64,000 nucleotides of DNA from M269 sp964640795. Lineage in GTDB: Bacteria > Pseudomonadota > Gammaproteobacteria > Enterobacterales > Alteromonadaceae. Of the stretch, positions 27,386 to 35,800 are shown piece by piece (within the stretch, counting starts at the first letter, position 1; the number at the start of each line of letters is the position of its first letter). Under the pieces are notes generated by a model. The model was not told the origin of the DNA and ran no database searches. It worked only from the letters and a program-made list of their open reading frames with translations. The position numbers and the translations under genes are program-made. The DNA lies in the NCBI GenBank assembly GCA_964640795.1, contig CAZXIN010000028.1:1-64000 (forward strand), in the 5' to 3' direction.

Positions 27386-28255
27386 TTAATGAGTTTCAGT
27401 TGGCGCGTCAGCTTCTAAGTTCGCGCTCATCAGGGATTGGGTGATATTGCTGGTACGATACATGCGATCTTCAATGCTTTTGACAGGGCAAACGCCCAAT
27501 AAAGAGTTGGTAAAGAACGCATCATCAGCAGCTAACAAATCAGGGATTGTGAAGTTTCTTTCTACAACTTCGGCGTCGCAAATTGTGGGTGCTGAATCAA
27601 TGACTTTGTCTCTTAAAATGCCAGCGACACCACAATCGTTTAAAGGTGCTGTGATGATTGTCTTGTCACGTACGATAAACAGATTGCTTGAGACACCTTC
27701 CCTGACATAGCCCTCGGCATTACATACAACACCTTCGTTGGTCCCTTTTTCATCAAGCTCCATCTTTGCAAGTATTTGCCCCAAGCGATTTAAATGTTTC
27801 AATCCAGCTATTTTGCCTTCAGCTGTAAGGACTGAATCTAGAATGGATACACGCATTCCTGATTCTCTCAGTTGTTGGTATTCCGGCATGCTGCTCGTAG
27901 AAATAATGCGGCTAGTGGCATGGCAATTAGCAGGACTGTAACCTCGTCCACCCGTACCGCGAGTGACAATGATTTTGATAACACAGGCTTTTGGGGTTTG
28001 GCCTTGCAGTGCTTTTAGCTTTTCGAAATCAGATAGAAATACTGATTCTTTAGGTAATGCAATCTGTAATATGTCTGCGCTTCTTACCATTCTCGACCAA
28101 TGGTAAGACCAATTTTGTAATGTGCCTTCTAAGCAATAAAAGGTTTCAAAAAAACCATCGCCGTAACATAAGCCCCTATCAGCAGGAGATAGCTGGTTCT
28201 CTTTCTCGCCATTAATTAATGTCACTGTCATCATGTTGGTGATATTATTTTTCAT
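27386..28255 (-). CDS. pabC: 4-amino-4-deoxychorismate lyase
   Basis: A 289-residue class IV aminotransferase-fold PLP enzyme. LSPADRGLCYGDGFFETFYC, the PLP-lysine region GLKHLNRLGQILAKM, and EGYVREGVSSNLFIV with APLNDCGVAGILRD match PabC rather than branched-chain aminotransferases. It removes pyruvate from aminodeoxychorismate to give 4-aminobenzoate, completing the pathway begun by the PabAB fusion in the same operon. The first ATG overlaps the preceding thioesterase gene by 11 bases; an internal Met (MTVTLINGE) is an equally good start. Confidence 0.9.
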   Translation of the reverse strand: MKNNITNMMTVTLINGEKENQLSPADRGLCYGDGFFETFYCLEGTLQNWSYHWSRMVRSADILQIALPKESVFLSDFEKLKALQGQTPKACVIKIIVTRGTGGRGYSPANCHATSRIISTSSMPEYQQLRESGMRVSILDSVLTAEGKIAGLKHLNRLGQILAKMELDEKGTNEGVVCNAEGYVREGVSSNLFIVRDKTIITAPLNDCGVAGILRDKVIDSAPTICDAEVVERNFTIPDLLAADDAFFTNSLLGVCPVKSIEDRMYRTSNITQSLMSANLEADAPTETH

Positions 28256-28685
28256 TGCTGTTTTGATGTTCTAGTATTTTGCTTTTCATGCTTTGCTCTA
28301 TTTTGGTCGATCTCAATTTGCCTGATTTTTCATCATGTACACAGGAAACGATGCTAAACTCTCCTTTAGCTATTTCTTTTCCTTGTGCAAAATTTACTTC
28401 TTCAAAAAACTCAAATTGCAGTGTCATAGAACTGTCACCAAGCCTCTTAATGGAAACCGTGATTAAAATATGATCTCCGCTTTTTATCGGGGCTATCATT
28501 TGGCACCGCGTTGACACTCTAGGGAATACAACGTTTGAACCCTGCTCAAAGAATGACAAGCCAAGGCTCCTAAGGAAGGCACACTCGCACTCCTCCATGT
28601 ATCTGAAGTAGTTACTTGATTGAAGTAATCCGGTAGAGTCTGATTCGTGTCTTCGAACCGCCCTTCGATAAGTAAAGTGAGTCAC
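28245..28685 (-). CDS. Hotdog-fold acyl/aryl-CoA thioesterase (4HBT family), first gene of the operon
   Basis: A 146-residue protein starting with GTG, preceded by TTAGAGGAATTT, a good ribosome-binding site. The motif RHESDSTGLLQSSNYFRYMEECE is the 4-hydroxybenzoyl-CoA thioesterase/YbgC-type active-site helix. It is only distantly similar to the second thioesterase of the cluster, so the two may act on different thioesters, for instance one in product release and one in proofreading. As first gene it follows the AT-rich promoter region 28686-28940. Confidence 0.85.
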   Translation of the reverse strand: MTHFTYRRAVRRHESDSTGLLQSSNYFRYMEECECAFLRSLGLSFFEQGSNVVFPRVSTRCQMIAPIKSGDHILITVSIKRLGDSSMTLQFEFFEEVNFAQGKEIAKGEFSIVSCVHDEKSGKLRSTKIEQSMKSKILEHQNSNEK

Positions 28686-28938
28686 AAATTCCTCTAAGTA
28701 TGTTTTTTAGCCGTTATTCATTGGCAGCTAAACGAAATAAAAGTAACCATTTTTTATATTTCTGGCCTTAAAAATCTAAATAGAAGGTGCATTAAAAGGA
28801 AAATTAATTCAACTTTGGTAAATAAATTGTGCAATATTTGATAATGCAAATTTAAGTAAAAAAGAATGCAATAATGATATTATTTATGTGTGATGTTATA
28901 AAATTGGTGTATTTGTTATAGAAAATTTATAAAATACA

Positions 28939-29088
28939 ATGAACCAAAAATTTACCCGTCATGGTGGTGGCAAAAAGCCATGTGATCGACCTTGGTTTAT
29001 GTATTTTTTAAAGCGAAATACCCGAGCGTCTTTAAGTTTTTGTTATTTGTTTCGTTGTATTAAAGTGCTTGCGGTGCTCGCTATTTGA
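28939..29088 (+). CDS. Possible 49-residue basic small protein
   Basis: An ATG-TGA frame whose product starts MNQKFTRHGGGKKPCDRPWF and ends with a hydrophobic tail (CIKVLAVLAI). The stop lies inside one arm of a perfect inverted repeat (29079-29109) that could act as its terminator. No clear ribosome-binding site precedes it and I recognise no family. It is reported as a weak candidate. Confidence 0.2.
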   Translation: MNQKFTRHGGGKKPCDRPWFMYFLKRNTRASLSFCYLFRCIKVLAVLAI

Positions 29089-29109
29089 AGAGTTATTGAG
29101 CAAATAGCG
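29079..29109. repeat. Perfect 9-bp inverted repeat
   Basis: CGCTATTTG at 29079-29087 pairs with CAAATAGCG at 29101-29109 around a 13-base loop. It has no following T run, so it may be a weak terminator, an mRNA hairpin or an operator upstream of the biosynthetic operon. Confidence 0.45.
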
Positions 29110-29367
29110 TCAGGGAGTCTCTATTTTCCCAAGCAGATAAGTGATTCAACACCTATACAGCAAAGAACAGCATGCTCTGGATATTGTCATATTTTGAGTC
29201 ATGCCCAAGCGTTAATCACAAGCAACACTCGTACATGGAGGGTTGATATAAGGAAGGTAACGAGCGGATACAGGCGACAGTATCAACTCGTTATTGTCTA
29301 TGCGGTGTTTGTAATAAGAAACTCAACTGTGCGTGTTAGTCCGCCTGAATGCACTTTTATCGCTAAA

Positions 29368-30240
29368 TCAACCCTTAGTGAGAGCCTCTCTTGATGGATT
29401 GGTATGATGCTTTGATAAAAGCCGTGCAGCGAACCAGCCGAATATAAACATTGAAGAGGTCATCTCAAGCATGTGTGCATAACGGAGCTGGTCTGGCATT
29501 AATGGGTTGGGTGGGAGTAGTTGTGCTGCGGGTAATAGGGAAAGGCATAACGAGAGGGTGATTCGCGAGTCAAAATGGGTGTTATGAAAGCGCAAAGCCC
29601 ACCAAGCGATAGCTGCCCATAGTAACCCGCGTAAAAATTGGAAAGCAGGCATCCAAATTGGGCGAGTTAAATCGCCGTAGGTGTGATTGAAGGCCTCACT
29701 ATCTGCCAGAGCGACAAGTAATGAACCTGCCGACAGATAAAGAAGTGTGAATATCGTGGCGACTTTAATGATGGTTAAAGGCTGAGGAAATCGTGTCATA
29801 TAGGTTTGAGTGATGGTTTGATTATTGCCGACAATACGCCCCGCAATGCTGCAAAATATGACGGATATCAATAACCCAGACCACAAGTTATAGGCTAACA
29901 AGCTAATATCCATAACGGGATCTGTCTGCCAAAGATTGAGGAAAAACAATGCTTCTATCTGCATTTGCAGATATTTCGTCCCCCAATACATAACGAAAAC
30001 CACACTGATTTTCTTCAGGGTAGCATAAGGCTGATCCGTTATATGTATCCGGGTAAGAAACAGATAAACAATCATAGCTTCGATAAGAGACATTATGACG
30101 AAGGCAGAAAAGCTTGGTTCAAATGATTGGAAAATATCGGCATTAGATGGAGGTGAAATGGTCGTTACTGCTATCTGTATTAGGATAAGTGTCGCGGCGA
30201 GTAATAAACATTTAACAGCGTGTTTGATGTATATGGGCAT
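29368..30240 (-). CDS. Polytopic membrane protein of unknown function
   Basis: A 290-residue protein with seven to eight hydrophobic segments (for example LLLAATLILIQIAVTTI near the start, SAFVIMSLIEAMIVYLFLT, LLISVIFCSIAGRIVG, ATIFTLLYLSAGSLLVAL and SSMFIFGWFAARLL). No catalytic or transport motif is recognisable. It is transcribed in the same direction as, and 124 bases downstream of, the membrane-anchored LuxR regulator, and may respond to it. The function is not assigned. Confidence 0.7.
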   Translation of the reverse strand: MPIYIKHAVKCLLLAATLILIQIAVTTISPPSNADIFQSFEPSFSAFVIMSLIEAMIVYLFLTRIHITDQPYATLKKISVVFVMYWGTKYLQMQIEALFFLNLWQTDPVMDISLLAYNLWSGLLISVIFCSIAGRIVGNNQTITQTYMTRFPQPLTIIKVATIFTLLYLSAGSLLVALADSEAFNHTYGDLTRPIWMPAFQFLRGLLWAAIAWWALRFHNTHFDSRITLSLCLSLLPAAQLLPPNPLMPDQLRYAHMLEMTSSMFIFGWFAARLLSKHHTNPSREALTKG

Positions 30241-30364
30241 GAATCTTTCTCTCAGTGGGTTATGGGAATGCTGAGAGAAGTTTAGGTGTTCTGATGTAGT
30301 TCAAGAATAGGAAGTAGGGCCTATTTCACCTAGGAAATTTGACCTAGTACGCTGTCGTAGAGGC

Positions 30365-31231
30365 CTATTTCTGCAGCTTTGTCACCAATTCTACTCTATT
30401 GGTTACTTGGCACTTCTTGAATATGTTGTAGACATGATTCTTCACTGTGCTCGGTGAAATATTCATATCGAATGCGATTTGTTTATTGGATAAGCCCTTA
30501 GACAGAGCGGTGGCGATCTCTTGCTCTTTAGGACTTAGCTGTTCAAATGTTGCTGACATTAATGGTTGGCTTGACGGCGAGAGCAATAGCTCTTGCTTAT
30601 ACTTCCACAGCATGATGTTGTTGATGAGAAACACTAGAGGCAAACTGTATGTCACGCCATCATCTGCTAGGTGTGAGCTGAAAAGAGTCGCCTCAGCGAA
30701 AGGTAAACCGATGGATTGGATCATTAGCGTACTGGATAACCGCTTCGCAAACCTAGAACGACTCGGATATAGCGTTGATGACTTTATCCACCTAGTGTTG
30801 ATCACTAATGAGCAAACTAACAGGCTTATGGAAACAAGGAAAAGCCATGGGCTCAATCTTTGCGGTAGCCACCAGATCAACAGAGCCAGTGCCATGCCGT
30901 AAATAATTTGTGAGAATAAAAGCCGATTGACCCAAGCTGGTCGTTCAAGCTGAAACGCGACTTGATGATATTTTGTCATGCCATACGGTAAGACACCTAA
31001 AAAGATGAAGATGACAGAAGCATAACCGTTGAAGAGATATGGTGAAGGCAAGTTGATATGCATGTACAGATAGGCAGCAGTCATACAGACAAAGCTTGCG
31101 ACTAGACTGTAGTAAGCGCCAAATGCGCGGTCATTCACTCGGCTTGTACCACTGCTATTAAGCAACTGACTTAATAAAAAGACACCGCTAAACAGTGATA
31201 GTAGATAAAAAACAAAAACTAAATGCGGCAT
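30365..31231 (-). CDS. Membrane-anchored LuxR-type transcriptional regulator
   Basis: A 288-residue protein. The first about 210 residues hold six to seven hydrophobic helices (VFVFYLLSLFSGVFLLSQLL at the start). The last 65 residues are a complete LuxR/GerE helix-turn-helix (LSPKEQEIATALSKGLSNKQ, then NISPSTVKNHVYNIFKKCQV). Regulators with a multi-helix membrane sensor and C-terminal LuxR domain sense an unknown membrane or extracellular signal. It lies next to a membrane protein gene and 1.7 kb from the biosynthetic operon; control of either is possible but unproven. Confidence 0.88.
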   Translation of the reverse strand: MPHLVFVFYLLSLFSGVFLLSQLLNSSGTSRVNDRAFGAYYSLVASFVCMTAAYLYMHINLPSPYLFNGYASVIFIFLGVLPYGMTKYHQVAFQLERPAWVNRLLFSQIIYGMALALLIWWLPQRLSPWLFLVSISLLVCSLVINTRWIKSSTLYPSRSRFAKRLSSTLMIQSIGLPFAEATLFSSHLADDGVTYSLPLVFLINNIMLWKYKQELLLSPSSQPLMSATFEQLSPKEQEIATALSKGLSNKQIAFDMNISPSTVKNHVYNIFKKCQVTNRVELVTKLQK

Positions 31232-31630
31232 ATTAAAAAGTGACAGCGAAACCTATGTTGTTAGTTATAAAATAAAATGCTTCGAATAGGAACGGATATT
31301 GGTTAATGTCACCGTGGCTTACTCACCCTGAATCGTTGCCACGATTTTTCTTGAACCGCCATGATCACGATGTTCACATACATCCTAACTACGAGTCTAA
31401 AACTGTGGACATGCTCTAAGACTACATATTTATAAGTGTAGTAGCCTTTGCTAGGTGTCCATGAAAAAAGACAGATTATGACTTTGAATGGTGTCAGGTG
31501 TCCATGGCTAGCTCAAAATCAAAAAAATGCTTAAAAGAGCTACCAGAGTAATTATATTCTTGAAGAACAAAGGTTTTTATTGAATAGCATTGATGTGCGA
31601 TCAAGACGCAGATAAGTACTTTAATGATTT
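31232..31630. other. Decayed non-coding stretch, 399 bp
   Basis: No intact gene. An 11-base sequence AGGTGTCCATG occurs twice (31453-31463 and 31496-31506), 43 bases apart; I cannot tell whether this is part of a mobile-element end or chance. The stretch leads into the remnant of a cytochrome gene, so it may include unrecognisable decayed sequence of that gene. Confidence 0.4.
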
Positions 31631-31732
31631 AACCCGAATCCATCCTGCAGCAACGAGAAGACCTGTATTGATTGTCATAAAGGCATTGCACATCAGCTAC
31701 CCGATATGAAAGGGATTGAAGGATGGGAGTAG
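31631..31732 (+). pseudogene. C-terminal remnant of a NapC/NirT/TorC-type multihaem cytochrome c
   Basis: In the frame ending at TAG 31730-31732 the translation reads NEKTCIDCHKGIAHQLPDMK. The CxxCH haem motif followed by KGIAHQLPDM is the highly conserved end of NapC/TorC membrane-anchored cytochromes. Upstream in the same frame there is a TGA just before 31631 and no continuation, so only about 33 codons survive. It is a relic of an electron-transfer gene for a periplasmic reductase; no reductase gene is nearby. Confidence 0.7.
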
Positions 31733-31737
31733 ATCAC

Positions 31738-32187
31738 ATGTTTAAAATCCTAACCCAATCGGTATTAGGAGGCCTACTATTGAGTGGATGCAGTAGTCAG
31801 ATTCAAGATCTTCAAGGTATTACTGAGTAAGCAAACAGTGACGAAAATGTTAGCTGCCCGATCTATGAAAGCACGAATTGGCAGACTGAACTCAGTGTCG
31901 GTGAAAAGGCTAGAGGTGGCTATCGTTTGAGTATTAGCGGTGATATTACATTGCCTCATCCGGGGTTTATCATGAAATAGAAAGTGGGACCAACCGATCG
32001 TATGAGGCCTTCTGGCGTAAGACTCCACCTTCAACTGGAACCAACAGATACGATGAATATCCAACTGATCACCACTGTTACGGCTAAACACAGTGTTGAA
32101 ACTGCGCTATCTCAGTACAGCAGTGTTTCTGTCTATTGTGGTGAAACATTACTGACTAGTATGAGTGACATAAAAGCTAAAGATTAG
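31738..32187 (+). pseudogene. Lipoprotein gene with two in-frame stop codons
   Basis: One reading frame of 150 codons starts with ATG, encodes a lipoprotein signal (MFKILTQSVLGGLLLSGCSS, lipobox LSGC) and is interrupted by TAA at 31828-31830 and TAG at 31978-31980, ending at TAG 32185-32187. The parts on both sides of the stops read as plausible protein (VSCPIYESTNWQTELSVGE; then KVGPTDRMRPSGVRLHLQLE), and from memory they fit a family of small bacterial lipoproteins in which a Trp stands where the TAG is. Two independent nonsense changes without frameshift suggest a recently inactivated gene. The function of the family is unknown. Confidence 0.65.
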
Positions 32188-32841
32188 TGTAGGGTTTCTT
32201 ATTACCGATGGCGTACTTACAGGCTCAGAAGGTAGGTTGATATCGAGTAGTTGAGTCTTGCTCTGTACAGTTGGGTTAATAGTCAATGTACCCACCAATG
32301 CAAGGTGGCCATTGCGCAACGATACGCGGAGCCGTCAATAGGAATGTTCCCGCACACAACAGCAAAGAGGCGGAAATACAAGTGATGTGAGAGTTGTTAC
32401 AGATGCTAGATATTAAACGCAGTATTTTCATATTAGATGCATTGTACCGTTAGAGGTGTTAACAATTAGAACCGTTTCATTTTAGTGAATCGAATATCTT
32501 TTTAATTTTACGTCATTAACTCTTATTCCTCCGAAATCCAAAAATAGAGAGATGCCTCTTTGTGCACACCTGCATTCGAGTACCGGATGTCTTAACGTCG
32601 CACCTTGCTTGATAGAAGGTGGTGATAATGCTCCGACTTATATTAGCGGTGCATTTATCTTACCTACGATTAAATTTGACTAAATGGGTTTTTGGGATAT
32701 ATTTGTTATATATGTGATACTTTTGGGATGCTTAAAAATATCCTGTTTAAAGGTTAAAACACGTATTTGTATGGGGACGGACCGTATTACTTAGATAAGT
32801 TCTACTTTGAGCAGAATCATAAAGGGTAAAGGAGTGATATT
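32188..32841. other. Non-coding or degraded stretch upstream of the RTX gene, 654 bp
   Basis: No complete gene is supported. Short open stretches exist on both strands (for example a start-less minus-strand frame 32152-32334) but match nothing I recognise. The last part should contain the RTX gene promoter; its ribosome-binding site AAAGGAG lies just before the GTG at 32842. Confidence 0.5.
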
Positions 32842-35800
32842 GTGAGAAATATCAAAGCAATAATAGTTTGTATAGTTATACTCTGCGTAAATAGAAGTGT
32901 AAATGCATCAACGACTGACTTTCGATATAATGCCATAGGCAGTGTAACCCACGCGCTCAACCAAGCAACCTCTCAAAACTCCATTACTGTTGTCGACTTT
33001 GAACCAAGCCCAAAACCTCTTGTTTATTGGGAAACTAGTGGCTGGCAATATTCATCAGGTAGGGCCGTAGATGGCTCTTTCTCTCTTTCACCGAATAGAG
33101 AAGTAATACAAGCCATCACAACAGATTTCACCCTCAAAGTAGTCACCTACGAAGGTCAGTTTGGTTTTTATCTTGCTCTTTCAGGTTGTTGCCAATCCAT
33201 GACTTTATTAATTGATGGTGTTGCCCAAGGAAACTGGAGTGAAACTAAGTCTTTTTCTTATATCTCCTTCCCTATTAGTGTAGGGGAGCATACCTTAACT
33301 TGGCGTTATTCTCATGAAGCAAACTCTACCGGTGCAGCATGGCTAGACCACATCCGTTTACCTCTGAATGTTGATTCAGATGCGGATGGTGTAGATGACA
33401 GCTGGGAATTATTGTACTTCAACAGCTTAAATCATGACCTATCACTTGATGACGATAATGATGGTGTCAGCAACCTAGACGAATTTCTGACTGGCTCTAC
33501 ACCGACATTAGCTGAAGTAGTTGGTAATGATGGAAACAACAATATTGTCGGGACGAGTGAGGATGACGTTTTGCTTGGAGGATTGGGTAACGATGCCATT
33601 GATGGAGGTTTAGGTAACGATAAAATTACAGGCGGTGCAGGTGACGATATTCTTAATGGCGGTGATGGTGATGATATTTATTATTATGAGCACAATGACG
33701 GTAATGATGTTATCACCTTAAGCGATGGTCAAAATACGCTTAAATTCGGCCAAGGTATTTTACCCAGTGATATTGTATTTAGTGTTAACGAGAAATTAGA
33801 TGGTATAAATTATGACCTCATACTAAATCTGCAAAACCCAGATGCGACAGTCACTTTAGAAAGCTGGGTAAATTCACCTCATGTTACCTATATAGAATTT
33901 GCCAATGGCGAATATTGGGACATCCAGGAAATACTCTTTAATTCAGGTCTTCAGGTAGGCTCCAGTAGTAGTGACAATATGGTGACTCAAACTGACTCGA
34001 CTATATTGGTAGCGTTACAGGGTGAAGACAGTTTATTAGCCTATGAAGGAAACCACCACCTTTTGGGTAGTGTTGGTGATGACCAATTGACCGTCTTTAA
34101 TGGAGCAATATCTGATTACCAACTAGGTAATAATATTCTTCAAGGGGGCAAAGGAAACGACACTTTGGAGGGCTATGTTGGTAGTGAAACCTATATATTC
34201 AACCTTGGCGATGGACACGATGTGATTAGAGAGCTTGGAGGCTTTGATGTTCTCTTTCTTGGAGGTATTACACGCGACAAAGTAACCATAGATAGGCTGT
34301 CTAATGATTTAATTATTGGACTTTTAGATAGCAACAACCAGCCCACAACTGACAAGATAACAATAGAAAATGCTTTGCTTGAAGAGGGTTATCAATATCG
34401 AGTAGAGCAAATTGCTTTTGATGATGGTTCGTTTATGTCAGAGCTGGAAATTTATAATCGCCAATTTGTTTTTAATAGCACAGACCAAGATGACGTATTT
34501 GTTGGGAGCTCAGGAGATGATGTTGCTTACGGTGGTCTAGGTGGCGATCACTTCACAGGCTATGAAGGCGATGATTATCTTGATGGCGGTGAGGATAACG
34601 ACACCTACGTCTTCGATATTGGGCATGGCAATGACGAGATATCTGATATATCGGGTTCGGACCGGCTAGTTTTCGGGACTAGTGTGCAAAAAGAACATAT
34701 CAAAGTCTTTTTACTTGGAACGAATACTAGGCTCCAGTTTTTTAATAAAAGTGGAGATCCAACACCTGACAGCATAACGGTACTAAATAATACCCAAACA
34801 GATCAGGTTATTGAAGCTGTTGTATTTGATGGGGTTGCGTTTCCTTGGTCAGAATTTACTGCTGAAGCACTTGAGGCCATATTAGGTACAAACGACATTA
34901 ATAGGATAGTTGGTACCGGAACATCTGAATACTTATTAGGGTATGGCGGTAACGATCAGATTTTTGCTGGCTCTGGCAACGACACATTGTATGGCGGTAA
35001 AGGTAGTGATGAGTTAGAGGGAGAAGATGGAAACGATGTCATATATGGTGACATCGGTGACGATACTTTAAATGGTGGTGGAGGAGATGACATATTATAT
35101 GGTGGAGTGGGCAATGACGTTTTGTCAGATACCAGCGGCACTAATTCACTTTATGGCGGTGATGGAGATGACCAACTGACCACAAGCTACAGGTCAGGTG
35201 GTATATTGGATGGTGGTGCTGGTGATGACCGTATAGAGATTACAGGAAACAGCACTCGCAGTGCAAAAACTCATACTATTATTGGCGGTCCGGGTAATGA
35301 TGAGCTGATAGGTTCCTACTCGTCAGACACCTACATATTCAATCGAGGTGATGGTCAAGACACTATCCTTAATCAGTCATCAGGTGGCCGCGATAAGTTG
35401 TTGTTTGGTGAGGGGATAGTACAACATCACCTATTAATTACTAACAATGGTACGGATATCATCATCACTTTGTTGGATGCTGCTGGACAAGTAGCTGGTG
35501 ACAGTATTGTGCTTCTTAGAGCCGTAACGTCCAGTACTTATTACCTTCATGATGGTATTGAGTTTGCTGATGGTAGCGCAATGCTTTGGACTGAGTTTTT
35601 TGCTTTAGCGTTGAATGTTTATGGTAGTGAAGGAAACGATACATTGGTGGGGACAGGGCATAATGATGTCATTTATGGCCAAGGCGGTGATGACGCGATA
35701 ACTGGTGGTCAGGGAGCCGATATTTTATATGGTAACGCGGGTGTTGACGCCATAGATGGTGGTATGGGTGACGACACCTTAGATGGCGGTGCAGGCAACG

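Larger units (their letters stand above)
28686..29367. other. Intergenic region upstream of the biosynthetic operon, 682 bp
   Basis: The first 250 bases are very AT-rich and should carry the minus-strand promoter of the 4-aminobenzoate operon; I cannot fix -35/-10 boxes. Further on there is a small frame (28939-29088) and a perfect 9-bp inverted repeat, both listed separately. A plus-strand open frame at 29194-29394 has a TTG start and no family resemblance and is not called. Confidence 0.5.

Noticed and set aside
29194..29394. 66-residue plus-strand open frame.
   Set aside because: Weak start (TTG), no ribosome-binding site, no recognisable features, and it overlaps the 3' end of the membrane-protein gene.
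31453..31506. AGGTGTCCATG present twice, suspected mobile-element end.
   Set aside because: Only 11 bases, no transposase or flanking inverted repeats nearby; could be chance.
32152..32334. Start-less minus-strand open stretch of 61 codons with protein-like composition (for example LRNGHLALVGTLTINPTVQS).
   Set aside because: It has no start codon or family match and overlaps the lipoprotein pseudogene; length is within chance for this region, so no gene is called.
32552..32683. 43-codon ATG frame after a purine run upstream of the RTX gene.
   Set aside because: No family resemblance and located in a decayed stretch; not enough to support a gene.
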